NCBI RefSeq assembly: GCF_004522095.1
Contig: NZ_SPUI01000006.1
Span: 62,001 to 126,000, forward strand
Direction of reading: 5' to 3'
Length of the DNA: 64,000 nucleotides
Source of the DNA: Nocardioides sp. 503
GTDB taxonomy: Bacteria; Actinomycetota; Actinomycetes; Propionibacteriales; Nocardioidaceae
In this document: in pieces, positions 50,168 through 59,816 of the stretch
Layout of the letters: every line of letters begins with the position of its first letter
Position numbering within the stretch: the first letter of the stretch is position 1
Translations under genes and position numbers: made by a program
Notes under the pieces: model-generated
The model's database searches: none
What the model was told of the DNA's origin: nothing
Seen by the model: the letters and a program-made list of their open reading frames with translations, nothing else

Positions 50168-51532
50168 ATGACCGCCAAGCCCACACCCCTCAGCGGGTTC
50201 CCCGAGCTGCTGCCCGCCCAGCGCGCCGTCGAGCGCGAGGTCGTCGCGTCCCTCTCGCGCAGCTTCGAGCTGCACGGGTTCGCCAACATCGAGACGCGCG
50301 TCGTGGAGCCGCTGGACCGTCTGGCCAAGGGCGGCGAGGTGGACAAGGAGATCTACGTCCTGCGCCGCCTCCAGGCCGAGGACACCGCCGACGACACCGG
50401 TCTGGGGCTGCACTTCGACCTCACGGTGCCGTTCGCGCGCTACGTCCTCGAGCACGCGGGCCACCTGGAGTTCCCCTTCCGCCGCTTCCAGGTGCAGCCG
50501 GCCTGGCGCGGCGAGCGCCCCCAGGAGGGCCGCTACCGACAGTTCACGCAGGCCGACGTCGACATCGTCGGCAAGGACGTGCTGCCCTTCCACCACGACG
50601 TCGAGGTGATGCGCGTGATGGTGGAGGCGCTCGACGCGCTGCCGTTGCCGCCGCTGAGCTTCCAGTTCAACAACCGCAAGCTGATCCAGGGCTTCTACCG
50701 AGGGCTGGGGCTGCCGGACGTCACCGCCGCCATCCGCACCATCGACAAGCTCGACAAGCTGCCGGCCGAGCAGGTCGCCGCGCTGCTGGTCAGTGACGCC
50801 GGCGCGACTCCCGAGCAGGCGCAGCGCTGCCTGGAGCTGGCCACGATCCGCGTGGCCGACACCTCGTTCGTGGAGCGCGTCCGCGCGCTCGGCGTCGAGG
50901 ACCCGCTGCTCGACGAGGGCCTCGCCGAGCTCGCGGCCGTGGTCGACGGCTGCAGCGCGGGGGAGCGGCGCCACGTCACCGTCGAGGCCAACCTGCGCAT
51001 CGCCCGCGGCCTCGACTACTACACCGGCACCGTGGTCGAGATCTTCATGGCGGGCTACGAGCGCCTCAAGTCCGTCGGCGGCGGCGGGCGCTACGACGCT
51101 CTGGCGACCGACGGCCGTACGACGTACCCCGGCGTGGGGGTGTCCTTCGGCGTCTCTCGCACCCTGGTCCCGCTGCTCGCGGACGGCGTCCTCGCGGGCA
51201 GCCGCCCGGTGCCGAGCGCGGTGCTCGTGGCGGTCACCGACGAGGACTCCCGCCCCGAGAGCGAGGCCGTCGCGGCGGGCCTGCGTGCTCGTGGCATCAA
51301 CACCGAGGTCTCGGCCTCGGCCCAGAAGTTCGGCAAGCAGATCCGCTACGCCGACCGCCGGGGCATCCCGTTCGTCTGGTTCCGCCAGGACGACGGCACC
51401 CACCAGGTCAAGGACATCCGCAGCGGGGACCAGGAGGTCGCCGATCCGGCCGCCTGGACCCCACCCACCGAGGACCTGCGACCGCAGGTCGTCGTGACCG
51501 GCTCGACCCCCGAATCCCAGGAGCAGCAGTGA
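50168..51532 (+). CDS. hisS: Histidyl-tRNA synthetase
   Basis: The 454-residue class II synthetase has motif 1/2 blocks (FDLTVPFARYVLEHAGHLEF, FRRFQVQPAWRGERPQEGRY), the histidine-A motif ARGLDYYTGTVVEIF, and the C-terminal anticodon domain (EVSASAQKFGKQIRYADRRG). It belongs to the variant with GFPELLPAQRAVE at the N-terminus. ATG 50168 is 5 nt after the upstream stop. Its stop overlaps the aspS GTG by 4 nt. Confidence 0.95.
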   Translation: MTAKPTPLSGFPELLPAQRAVEREVVASLSRSFELHGFANIETRVVEPLDRLAKGGEVDKEIYVLRRLQAEDTADDTGLGLHFDLTVPFARYVLEHAGHLEFPFRRFQVQPAWRGERPQEGRYRQFTQADVDIVGKDVLPFHHDVEVMRVMVEALDALPLPPLSFQFNNRKLIQGFYRGLGLPDVTAAIRTIDKLDKLPAEQVAALLVSDAGATPEQAQRCLELATIRVADTSFVERVRALGVEDPLLDEGLAELAAVVDGCSAGERRHVTVEANLRIARGLDYYTGTVVEIFMAGYERLKSVGGGGRYDALATDGRTTYPGVGVSFGVSRTLVPLLADGVLAGSRPVPSAVLVAVTDEDSRPESEAVAAGLRARGINTEVSASAQKFGKQIRYADRRGIPFVWFRQDDGTHQVKDIRSGDQEVADPAAWTPPTEDLRPQVVVTGSTPESQEQQ

Positions 51533-53307
51533 TCCGCACCCATGACGCCGGCGCCCTCCGCGCCGAGCACGTCGGCCAGACCGTCACCCTCGCCGGGTGG
51601 GTGGCCAACCGGCGCGACCACGGTGGCGTGGCGTTCATCGACCTGCGCGAGGCGAGCGGCATCGTCCAGGTCGTCATCCGCGACGAGGAGGTGGCCCACC
51701 ACCTGCGTGCCGAGTACTGCATCAAGGTCACCGGTGAGGTGACCGCGCGCAAGGAGGGCAACGAGAACCCTGGCCTCGACACCGGGGCCATCGAGGTCGT
51801 CGCCTCCGACGTCGAGGTGCTGAGCGCCGCGGCCACCCTGCCGTTCCCCATCAGCGACCACGTGGACGTCGGCGAGGAGGCGCGCCTCAAGCACCGCTAC
51901 CTCGACCTGCGCCGCTCCGGCCCGAGCGCCGCGCTGCGCCTGCGCTCCCAGGTCAACAAGGCCGCCCGCGACGTGCTGGACCGGCACCGGTTCGTGGAGA
52001 TCGAGACGCCCACGCTCACCCGGTCCACGCCCGAGGGTGCGCGCGACTTCCTGGTGCCGGCCCGGCTCCGGCCGGGCAGCTGGTACGCCCTGCCGCAGAG
52101 CCCGCAGCTGTTCAAGCAGCTGCTGATGGTCGCCGGCATGGAGCGCTACTACCAGATCGCTCGCTGCTACCGCGACGAGGACTTCCGAGCCGACCGCCAG
52201 CCGGAGTTCACCCAGCTCGACATCGAGATGAGCTTCGTCGAGCAGGAGGACGTCATCGAGCTGATGGAGGACGTCCTCGAGGCGATGTGGGCGCTCATCG
52301 GCGTCGAGATCCCGCGTCCGATCCCGCGCATGTCCTACGCCGAGGCCATGGCGCGGTTCGGCTCCGACAAGCCCGAGCTGCGCATGGGCCTCGAGCTGGT
52401 GGAGTGCACCGACTACTTCAAGGACACCCCGTTCCGCGTCTTCCAGGCGCCGTACGTCGGCGCCGTGGTCATGCCCGGCGGGGCGAGCCAGCCGCGCAAG
52501 AAGCTGGACGCCTGGCAGGAGTGGGCCAAGCAGCGCGGGGCCAAGGGCCTGGCCTACGTCCTGGTCGGCGAGGACGGCGAGCTGGGCGGCCCGGTCGCCA
52601 AGAACCTCTCCGAGGAGGAGCGCGCCGGACTGGCCGCCCACGTCGGCGCCCAGCCCGGGGACTGCGTGTTCTTCGGTGCGGGACAGCCCAAGGCCAGCCG
52701 GGCCCTGCTCGGGGCCGCGCGCGTCGAGATCGGCCACCGCGGCGGCCTGATCGACGAGAGCGCCTTCGCGTTCACGTGGGTCGTCGACGCCCCGATGTTC
52801 GAGCCCAGCTCCGAGGCGGTCGCCAGCGGTGACGTCGCCGTCGGCGCCGGCGCCTGGACCGCGGTCCACCACGCGTTCACCGGGCCCAAGCCGGAGTTCG
52901 CCGACACCTTCGACACCGACCCCGGCAGCGCCCTGGCCTACGCCTACGACATCGTGTGCAACGGCAACGAGCTCGGCGGCGGCTCCATCCGGATCCACCG
53001 GGAGGACGTGCAGAAGCGGGTCTTCGCGGTGATGGGTCTCAGCGAGGAGGAGGCGCAGGAGAAGTTCGGCTTCCTGCTCGACGCGTTCAAGTTCGGCGCA
53101 CCCCCGCACGGCGGCATCGCCGTGGGCATGGACCGCATCTGCGCGATGCTCGCGGGCACCGACTCGATCCGCGACGTGATCGCGTTCCCGAAGTCGGGAG
53201 GGGGCTTCGACCCCCTCACCGCGGCCCCCGCACCCATCACCGCGGCCCAGCGCAAGGAAGCCGGTGTGGACGCCCGCCCCACGGAGGATTCAGCCCCGTC
53301 GTCCTGA
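51529..53307 (+). CDS. aspS: Aspartyl-tRNA synthetase, bacterial type
   Basis: The 592-residue class II enzyme has the N-terminal OB-fold anticodon domain (GWVANRRDHGGVAFIDLREA), the catalytic core with RARDFLVPARLRPG-like and QIARCYRDEDFRADRQPEFT (motif 2), the bacterial GAD insertion (about 290-420) and the motif 3 region GGIAVGMDRICAMLAG. GTG 51529 overlaps the hisS stop (GTGA). Whether it also charges tRNA-Asn (non-discriminating form) cannot be told without checking for asnS and gatCAB elsewhere. Confidence 0.95.
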   Translation: MIRTHDAGALRAEHVGQTVTLAGWVANRRDHGGVAFIDLREASGIVQVVIRDEEVAHHLRAEYCIKVTGEVTARKEGNENPGLDTGAIEVVASDVEVLSAAATLPFPISDHVDVGEEARLKHRYLDLRRSGPSAALRLRSQVNKAARDVLDRHRFVEIETPTLTRSTPEGARDFLVPARLRPGSWYALPQSPQLFKQLLMVAGMERYYQIARCYRDEDFRADRQPEFTQLDIEMSFVEQEDVIELMEDVLEAMWALIGVEIPRPIPRMSYAEAMARFGSDKPELRMGLELVECTDYFKDTPFRVFQAPYVGAVVMPGGASQPRKKLDAWQEWAKQRGAKGLAYVLVGEDGELGGPVAKNLSEEERAGLAAHVGAQPGDCVFFGAGQPKASRALLGAARVEIGHRGGLIDESAFAFTWVVDAPMFEPSSEAVASGDVAVGAGAWTAVHHAFTGPKPEFADTFDTDPGSALAYAYDIVCNGNELGGGSIRIHREDVQKRVFAVMGLSEEEAQEKFGFLLDAFKFGAPPHGGIAVGMDRICAMLAGTDSIRDVIAFPKSGGGFDPLTAAPAPITAAQRKEAGVDARPTEDSAPSS

Positions 53308-53474
53308 GGGGCGAGAAAAACATTCGACAAACGGGCTGAGACCAGATCGTTACGTCGGGGAGACCCGGTCGGCGCGATGTGTCACATAGAGTCGCGGGCG
53401 GCGCACAGGGCGCATCCCGGGACGACCCGGTCCGCCGTTTGGATTGGCAGACACACTGCCTGGACGAGGTGAGC

Positions 53475-54500
53475 ATGTCGACACCCACGATGGGGTCCGA
53501 GACCGTCGGACACCTGAGTGACGAGACCGTTCCGGGCGACGAGCCGCCCGCCAAGAAACGGCAGGTGTCCGGTAAGTCCCCGATCCAGATCGCCCTAGGG
53601 CGGCTGCGCAAGGACAAGGTCGCGATGACCTGCTTCACCATCGTGATGCTCTTCGTGCTCGTCGCGATCTTCGCCGACGTGCTGCAGAACCTCTTCGACG
53701 TCACGACCGAGCCCGGCAACCCGGCCCAGCAGCTCAACCCGATGAACGAGCTGCTCCCCTACAAGGGCCCGCCGTCGGGGGGCTTCGATCCCGCCCACCC
53801 GTTCGGCGTCGCCCCCAAGACCGCGACCGACAACCTCGCCGTCTGGCTGGCGGGCTGCCGGACCTCCCTGCTCATCGCCTCGCTGGCGACCTTGGTGGCC
53901 TCGATCATCGGCATCACCCTGGGCCTCATCGCGGGCTTCGTGGGGGGCGTCGTCGACAAGGCGATCTCGTTCGTCATCGACTTCTTCCTCACCATCCCCT
54001 TCCTGCTGCTCGCGCTGACGCTGGCGCCGATCATCAACCAGCGCTTCGCGCTGAAGCCCGACCTCTACGAGAAGGCGCAGCTCTGGTCCCTGGTCGCGAT
54101 CCTGGCGTTCTTCGGCTGGATGGGCGTGGCCCGCCTCGTGCGCGGCGAGGTGCTGTCGCTGCGCGAGCGCGAGTTCATCCTGTCGGCACGGGTCATCGGG
54201 ATGCCGACCACGCGCATCATGGTCAAGGAGCTGCTGCCCAACCTGGTGGCGCCGATCGTCGTCGCGGTCTCCCTGATGCTCCCGGCGTTCATCGCCGCCG
54301 AGGCCGGCCTCGCCTACCTCGGCATCGGCATCACCCAGGGCAACTCCTGGGGCCAGACCATCCTGCGCGCCAGCAACTACTACGACGACTACGCGCTCTA
54401 CTTCTGGGAGCCGCTGCTCGGGATCGTGATCCTGGTCGTCGCTCTCAACCTCCTCGGTGACGCCATCCGCGACGCCGTCGACCCCAAGACCCGTCGCTGA
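53475..54500 (+). CDS. Oligopeptide ABC transporter permease (DppC/OppC type)
   Basis: The 341-residue permease has a cytoplasmic N-terminus of about 45 residues, TM1 (MTCFTIVMLFVLVAIFADVL), a long extracellular segment (about 75-125) and five further TMs. The EAA loop around MPTTRIMVKELLPNLVAPIV contacts the ATPases. ATG 53475 follows GAGGTGAGC. A possible -10 TAGAGT lies at 53387-53392. It is the first gene of the transporter unit, ahead of the binding protein, which is not the textbook A-B-C-D-F order. Confidence 0.9.
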   Translation: MSTPTMGSETVGHLSDETVPGDEPPAKKRQVSGKSPIQIALGRLRKDKVAMTCFTIVMLFVLVAIFADVLQNLFDVTTEPGNPAQQLNPMNELLPYKGPPSGGFDPAHPFGVAPKTATDNLAVWLAGCRTSLLIASLATLVASIIGITLGLIAGFVGGVVDKAISFVIDFFLTIPFLLLALTLAPIINQRFALKPDLYEKAQLWSLVAILAFFGWMGVARLVRGEVLSLREREFILSARVIGMPTTRIMVKELLPNLVAPIVVAVSLMLPAFIAAEAGLAYLGIGITQGNSWGQTILRASNYYDDYALYFWEPLLGIVILVVALNLLGDAIRDAVDPKTRR

Positions 54501-54517
54501 CGGTTCCCCTAGATGTG

Positions 54518-54539
54518 GCCACGGGCCTCCGCCCGTGGC
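54518..54539 (+). terminator. Intercistronic hairpin before the binding-protein gene
   Basis: GCCACGGGC-CTCC-GCCCGTGGC is a perfect 9-bp stem with a tetraloop, between the first permease and the binding-protein gene. It is more likely an RNA-processing or stability element protecting the 5' end of the binding-protein message than a full terminator. Confidence 0.5.
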
Positions 54540-54566
54540 ACGAATGAAAGAGAAAGGCTGGACAGC

Positions 54567-56324
54567 ATGAAGCGCAACAAGACGCTCGCCGTTGTCGCGG
54601 GCTTCGCCTTGGCCGGTTCACTCGCGGCCTGTGGTGGAGATGGCGGCGACGACAACGCCGGTGACGGTCCCAGCAAGTTCATCGAGGCCGGCAGCGGCTT
54701 CGAGAAGATCGCCGACGCCACCGGACCGGCACCCGAGGTCGAGGGATCCCAGGTGGGCGGCGACATCACTGTCCACATCCCGCTCGACCCCGGCCCGGAG
54801 AACCTCGACCCGACCGACGGCTGGTCGGTCCTGGGCAACTCCATCCAGCAGGCGCTGACGCACCGCTCGCTCACCCAGTACCGCCGCAACGCGGAGTCCG
54901 GTGACATGGAGCTCGTGCCTGACCTGGCCACCGACCTCGGTACCCCGAACGACGACTACACCGAGTGGAAGTTCACGATCCGCGACGACGCGACGTGGGA
55001 GAACGGCAAGCCGATCACCGCGGAGGAGATCAAGTTCGGCATCGAGCGGTCCTTCGACGTCGAGAACTTCCCGGGCACGCCCGGCCAGGAGTACTCGGTC
55101 AAGAACATCGACTGCGGAGAGGGCTACACCGGCCCCTACAGCAGCAAGCCCGCCGACTGCTCCGGCATCACCGTCGACGGCCAGGACATCACCATCAAGA
55201 TGACCCGCCCGTTCCCCGACATGGACTTCTGGGGCTCCTTCATGGCCATGGGCCCGATCCCGCTCGAGGGTTCGGAGCCGCCGGCCTACGGCGCGAAGCC
55301 GCTGTCCAACGGCCCCTACAAGATCCAGGAGTTCCGCCCGAACGAGACCCTCGTCCTGGCCAAGAACCCCGAGTGGAAGCCCGAGAGCGACCCGGGCCGT
55401 CACCAGTACGCCGACACCTGGACGTTCAAGTTCGACGCCGACCAGGAGAAGGTCGACGCGATCCTGCTGAGCGACTCCGCCGAGTCGCAGACCGCGGTCT
55501 CCAACCGCGTGGGCGCGACCAACGTGTCCAAGGCCAAGGACGCCCTGGGTGACAACTTCATCCAGCAGACCGGTCAGTGCGTGAGCTACCTTGCGCCCGA
55601 CTACACCAAGATCACCGACATCAAGATCCGCAAGGCGATCGCCTACGCGTTCGACTACGAGAACATCTGGCTCGCCGGTGGTCAGGTCCCGAACGTCACC
55701 CGCATCCCCGCGAGCACGATCATGCCTCCGGGCATGTCGGGCCGCAAGGAGTACCAGCCCGACGGTGAGCAGTTCACCTTCGACCCCGAGAAGGCCAAGT
55801 CGCTGCTGAAGGAGGCGGGCGCCGAGGGCTACAAGCTGAGCTTCATCTACGACGACTCCGCTCCGGAGCTCGTGGACGCCAACGCCCAGCAGGTCAAGGG
55901 CTTCGAGGCCGCCGGCTTCGACGTGGAGGCCATCGCCTACCAGGAGGACGCTTACGAGCTCTTCGGGAACAAGACGAGCCCGATCAACAAGAAGCTCAAC
56001 CTCCGTACGGTCAACTGGTGCTCGGACTGGCCGTCCGCCTACACGATGATCCCGCCCCTGGTCACCAAGGGCTCGCAGTACAACACCGCGTTCTTCGACG
56101 AGCAGGAGGTGCAGGACCGGATCGACGAGATCCCGACCCTGCCGCTCGAGGAGCAGGCCGGCGCCTGGGGCGACCTGGACGAGATGATCGGTACCGAGTA
56201 CCTCCCGATCATCCCGACCGCCTACCGCAACGACCTGTTCGGTGCGGGCTCCAAGATCGGTGGCTTCACCGGTGACGCGGCCATGAGCGCGATCAACTAC
56301 AAGGACCTCTACGTCGTCAAGTGA
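54567..56324 (+). CDS. Peptide-binding lipoprotein of the ABC transporter (SBP family 5)
   Basis: The 585-residue precursor has a lipoprotein signal with LAAC lipobox (C22) and an acidic Gly/Asp linker. The family 5 fold follows: LDPGPENLDPTDGWSVLGNS, YTEWKFTIRDDATWENGKPI, LSNGPYKIQEFRPNETLVLA and KIRKAIAYAFDYENIWLAGG. It captures oligopeptides or related solutes outside the membrane and delivers them to the permeases. The start follows AAAGGCTGG. Hairpins on both sides suggest that its mRNA segment is more stable than the rest. Confidence 0.92.
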   Translation: MKRNKTLAVVAGFALAGSLAACGGDGGDDNAGDGPSKFIEAGSGFEKIADATGPAPEVEGSQVGGDITVHIPLDPGPENLDPTDGWSVLGNSIQQALTHRSLTQYRRNAESGDMELVPDLATDLGTPNDDYTEWKFTIRDDATWENGKPITAEEIKFGIERSFDVENFPGTPGQEYSVKNIDCGEGYTGPYSSKPADCSGITVDGQDITIKMTRPFPDMDFWGSFMAMGPIPLEGSEPPAYGAKPLSNGPYKIQEFRPNETLVLAKNPEWKPESDPGRHQYADTWTFKFDADQEKVDAILLSDSAESQTAVSNRVGATNVSKAKDALGDNFIQQTGQCVSYLAPDYTKITDIKIRKAIAYAFDYENIWLAGGQVPNVTRIPASTIMPPGMSGRKEYQPDGEQFTFDPEKAKSLLKEAGAEGYKLSFIYDDSAPELVDANAQQVKGFEAAGFDVEAIAYQEDAYELFGNKTSPINKKLNLRTVNWCSDWPSAYTMIPPLVTKGSQYNTAFFDEQEVQDRIDEIPTLPLEEQAGAWGDLDEMIGTEYLPIIPTAYRNDLFGAGSKIGGFTGDAAMSAINYKDLYVVK

Positions 56325-56365
56325 CGAAGGTCCGGAGTAGCAGCTCCGCCGCATGACCGACGGTC

Positions 56366-56395
56366 GGGGGTCGGGCGCACCAGCGCCCGGCCCCC
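56366..56395 (+). terminator. 13-bp hairpin after the binding-protein gene
   Basis: GGGGGTCGGGCGC (56366-56378) pairs with GCGCCCGGCCCCC (56383-56395), one G-U pair, with an ACCA tetraloop. It lies 42 bp after the binding-protein stop, a typical attenuator that lowers expression of the downstream membrane and ATPase genes. Confidence 0.6.
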
Positions 56396-56441
56396 GGCCC
56401 CGGCTCCCACGTGCCTCGGCACACGCTGAAAGGTCCCCTGG

Positions 56442-57449
56442 ATGTTCGCCTACATCGTCAAGCGGCTGCTGGCCGGACTCGTCGTGGTCGTCTTGATCTC
56501 GATGGCCGTCTTCGCCCTGTTCTGGTTCGGTCCCGAGTCCCCGGCGCGGCCCGTCTGTGAGTCGAAGACCGGCGGCAAGTGCACCGAGGAGCGGCTTGCG
56601 AACTTCGAGGAGAGCCTCGGGTACAACAACCCGATCTACGAGGAGTACGGCAAGTACGTCAAGGGCGTCTTCGTCGGGCGCGAGCTGACGGTCGGCACCC
56701 AGAAGATCGACTGCGACGCCCCGTGCCTGGGCTACTCGTTCAAGAACAACACGCTGGTCTGGGACGACCTCGTCAAGCGCATGCCCGCGACGGTCTCCGT
56801 CGCTGCCGGCGGTGCCTTCCTCTACCTCGCGCTCGGCATCCCCATCGGGGTGGCGGCCGCGAGACGGCGCGGCTCACTCACCGACAAGGTGCTGGTCAGC
56901 ACCTTCCTGGTCGTGAGCTCGGTGCCCTACTACCTCTTCGCGCTCCTGGCGTGGATCTACTGCACCCTGGTGTTCGAGATACCCGTGCTGGGCAGCAGCG
57001 GCTACACGCCGTTCACCGACAACCCCTGGAAGTGGGCGACGGGGCTCCTGCTCCCGTGGCTCTGCCTGGGCCTGTTCGGCTGCACGCAGTACACCCGCTA
57101 CACCCGCGGTGCGATGGTCGAGGCGCTCAGCGAGGACTACATCCGCACCGCCAAGGCCAAGGGGCTTCCGGCCAGCACCGTCGTCTACCGCCACGGCCTG
57201 CGCAGCGCGCTGGTGCCGGTGGTGACCGTCTTCGGCATCGACCTGGGTGTGCTCCTGGCCGGGACGATCTTCACCGAGAAGATCTTCGAGATCCAGGGCA
57301 TCGGCCTGTGGGGCCTCAACGCCGTCGGTGCCAAGGACCTGCAGGTCGTCGCGGCGACCGCCCTGTTCGGGGCCGTCGTGATGGTCGTCAGTAACCTGTT
57401 GGTAGATCTCGTGTACAGCGTCCTCGACCCCCGCGTGAGGCTCTCGTGA
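56442..57449 (+). CDS. Oligopeptide ABC transporter permease (DppB/OppB type)
   Basis: The 335-residue permease starts MFAYIVKRLLAGLVVVVLIS (TM1). An extracellular region of about 75 residues with four Cys (VCESKTGGKC and DCDAPCLGY) follows and may form two disulfides. Five more TMs and the EAA-type loop LSEDYIRTAKAKGLPASTVV complete it. It pairs with the permease at 53475. The start follows GAAAGGTCCCCTGG. Its stop overlaps the next GTG. Confidence 0.9.
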   Translation: MFAYIVKRLLAGLVVVVLISMAVFALFWFGPESPARPVCESKTGGKCTEERLANFEESLGYNNPIYEEYGKYVKGVFVGRELTVGTQKIDCDAPCLGYSFKNNTLVWDDLVKRMPATVSVAAGGAFLYLALGIPIGVAAARRRGSLTDKVLVSTFLVVSSVPYYLFALLAWIYCTLVFEIPVLGSSGYTPFTDNPWKWATGLLLPWLCLGLFGCTQYTRYTRGAMVEALSEDYIRTAKAKGLPASTVVYRHGLRSALVPVVTVFGIDLGVLLAGTIFTEKIFEIQGIGLWGLNAVGAKDLQVVAATALFGAVVMVVSNLLVDLVYSVLDPRVRLS

Positions 57450-58546
57450 CCCAGACGTCCACCCCCTCGACCCGTCTCGACACCGACGACTTCCTCGTCG
57501 TCGAGAACCTGACCGTCGAGTTCCCGACCCCCGACGGGCCCGTGCGTGCCGTCAACGACCTCAGCTACTCGGTGGGGCTCGGCCAGACCCTGGGCATCGT
57601 GGGGGAGTCCGGCTCGGGCAAGTCCGTGTCGAGCATGGCCGTCCTCGGCCTGCACGACATGCAGCGCACCAAGATCACCGGCTCCATCCGCGTCGGCGGC
57701 CAGGAGATCATCGGGCTCGACGAGTCCGGGATGCGCAAGATCCGCGGCAACAGCGCCGCCATGATCTTCCAGGACGCCCTGGCCGCCCTGCACCCGTTCT
57801 ACCGGGTCGGCGCGCAGCTCGCCGAGGCCTACGTCGTCCACCACCCCTCCGCCTCCAAGCGCGACGCGCGCCGCAAGGCCATCGAGATGCTCGACCGGGT
57901 CGGCATCCCGCAGCCCGACAAGCGGGTCGACGACTTCCCGCACCAGTTCTCCGGCGGCATGCGGCAGCGCGCGATGATCGCGATGGGACTGATCAACGAC
58001 CCGTCGCTCCTCATCGCCGACGAGCCGACGACCGCGCTCGACGTGACCGTCCAGGCGCAGATCCTGGACCTGCTCCAGGACCTGCAGCGCGAGTTCAACT
58101 CCGCGGTCATCATCATCACCCACGACCTCGGCGTCGTCGCTGAGATGGCCGACGAGGTGCTGGTGATGTACGCGGGTCGCTGCGTCGAGTACGGCGCGTG
58201 CAAGGAGCTGCTCACCCACCCCGAGATGCCCTACACGTGGGGCCTGCTCTCCAGCATCCCGGACGTCACGGCCGACACCAACGCGCGCCTGATCCCGATC
58301 CCGGGCAACCCGCCGAGCTTGCTCGACCCCCCGAGCGGCTGCTCGTTCCACCCGCGCTGCGCCCACACCGACAAGGTGCCCGGCGCCCTCTGCGCCACGA
58401 CGCTGCCCGAGCTGCTGCCCGGTGGGCGAGGGACGTCCCACCTCAAGCGCTGCCACCTGGCCAACCCCGACGAGGTCTTCGCACGCGAGGTGCTGGCCGA
58501 GATCGCCCCTGACATGGTCGAGGAGACCTCTGATGACCGAGCGTGA
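57446..58546 (+). CDS. Oligopeptide ABC transporter ATPase (DppD/OppD type)
   Basis: The 366-residue ATPase has Walker A GESGSGKSVSS, Q-loop IFQDALAALHPFYRVG, signature FSGGMRQRAMIAMGL, Walker B LLIADEPTTALDV and H-loop THDLGVVAEMADEV. The C-terminal oligopeptide-transporter extension carries a Cys-rich motif (GCSFHPRCAHTDKVPGALC, and later RCHL), which binds a 4Fe-4S cluster in some relatives. It begins with GTG overlapping the permease stop and overlaps the next gene by 14 bp. Confidence 0.94.
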   Translation: MTQTSTPSTRLDTDDFLVVENLTVEFPTPDGPVRAVNDLSYSVGLGQTLGIVGESGSGKSVSSMAVLGLHDMQRTKITGSIRVGGQEIIGLDESGMRKIRGNSAAMIFQDALAALHPFYRVGAQLAEAYVVHHPSASKRDARRKAIEMLDRVGIPQPDKRVDDFPHQFSGGMRQRAMIAMGLINDPSLLIADEPTTALDVTVQAQILDLLQDLQREFNSAVIIITHDLGVVAEMADEVLVMYAGRCVEYGACKELLTHPEMPYTWGLLSSIPDVTADTNARLIPIPGNPPSLLDPPSGCSFHPRCAHTDKVPGALCATTLPELLPGGRGTSHLKRCHLANPDEVFAREVLAEIAPDMVEETSDDRA

Positions 58547-59816
58547 CGCCACGCGCGACGAGCTGGTGCCCGAGGAGCAGACGACCTTGGAGCCCGAGCC
58601 GGTGCTCGTGCCCGAGGTGCCGAGCTTCGACAAGCTGGCCGAGCAGGCCAACACCGCGACCGAGCTCGACCTGTCCCGCGGCTCCGTGCTCGAGGTCGAC
58701 AACCTCAAGATGTACTTCCCGGTCAAGTCCGGTGGGCTGATCCGCCGCAAGATCGGTGACGTGCAGGCCGTCGACGGCATCTCGTTCGAGGTGCAGCACG
58801 GCGGCTCGCTCGGCCTCGTGGGCGAGTCCGGCTGCGGCAAGTCCACGACGGGTCGCCTCATCACCCGCCTCTACACCCCGACCGGTGGCCGGATCCTCTT
58901 CGAGGACAAGGACATGGCGGAGATGAGCAACCGCGAGCTCAAGCCGATGCGGCGCCAGGTCCAGATGATCTTCCAGGACCCCTACACCTCGCTCAACCCG
59001 CGGCACACGGTCGGCTCGATCATCGGGGCGCCCCTCGAGGTGCACAAGGTGGTGCCTAAGGACAAGATCCTCCCGCGGGTGCAGGAGCTGCTCGAGGTCG
59101 TGGGTCTCAACCCCGAGCACTACAACCGCTACCCCAACGAGTTCTCCGGCGGTCAGCGCCAGCGCATCGGCATCGCCCGCGCGCTCACGCTCAACCCCCG
59201 GCTGCTAGTCGCCGACGAGCCCGTCTCCGCCCTGGACGTGTCCATCCAGGCGCAGGTCATCAACCTGCTCCAGGACATCCAGAAGGAGTTCGACGTCGCG
59301 TTCCTCTTCATCGCCCACGACCTGGCCGTCGTGCGGCACTTCTGCCCCGAGATCGCGGTCATGTACCTCGGCAAGATCGTCGAGATCGGCGACCGCGACA
59401 GCATCTACGGCAACGCCCACCACCCGTACACGCAGGCGCTGCTGTCGGCCGTGCCCGACATCAAGCAGGCCGCCATCGGTGGTCGCCGCGAGCGGATCCG
59501 GCTGCAGGGCGACGTGCCCAGCCCGATCAACCCGCCGTCGGGCTGCCGCTTCCGCACGCGGTGCCCGATCGCGCAGGAGATCTGCGCCAAGCACGAGCCG
59601 CCGCTGCTGCAGATCGGCAAGCGCCACAAGGTCGCCTGCCACTTCCCGGGCCCGATCGGTCACCACCCGGACACCCCGGTGACCGCGCCGCTGCTCGGCA
59701 CCGACGCCTACGGCAGCCCCGACCCGGGCGCGACCCCGAGCCCGGCGATCACCAACAAGCCCGGCTACGACGACACCTGGTTCGACCTGGATGCGAAGAC
59801 GCTTGGACGAGCCTGA
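58533..59816 (+). CDS. Oligopeptide ABC transporter ATPase (DppF/OppF type)
   Basis: The 427-residue partner ATPase has an N-terminal extension of about 45 residues, then YFPVKSGGLIRRKIGDVQAV, Walker A GESGCGKSTTG, IFQDPYTSLNPRH, signature FSGGQRQRIGIARAL, Walker B LLVADEPVSALDV and H-loop AHDLAVVRHF. A Cys motif (GCRFRTRCPIAQEICAKHEP) is present. The C-terminal 70 residues (HHPDTPVTAPLLGTDAYGSP onward) are a Pro/Gly-rich tail not found in the core family. Its end overlaps the proposed rarA start region. Confidence 0.93.
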   Translation: MTERDATRDELVPEEQTTLEPEPVLVPEVPSFDKLAEQANTATELDLSRGSVLEVDNLKMYFPVKSGGLIRRKIGDVQAVDGISFEVQHGGSLGLVGESGCGKSTTGRLITRLYTPTGGRILFEDKDMAEMSNRELKPMRRQVQMIFQDPYTSLNPRHTVGSIIGAPLEVHKVVPKDKILPRVQELLEVVGLNPEHYNRYPNEFSGGQRQRIGIARALTLNPRLLVADEPVSALDVSIQAQVINLLQDIQKEFDVAFLFIAHDLAVVRHFCPEIAVMYLGKIVEIGDRDSIYGNAHHPYTQALLSAVPDIKQAAIGGRRERIRLQGDVPSPINPPSGCRFRTRCPIAQEICAKHEPPLLQIGKRHKVACHFPGPIGHHPDTPVTAPLLGTDAYGSPDPGATPSPAITNKPGYDDTWFDLDAKTLGRA

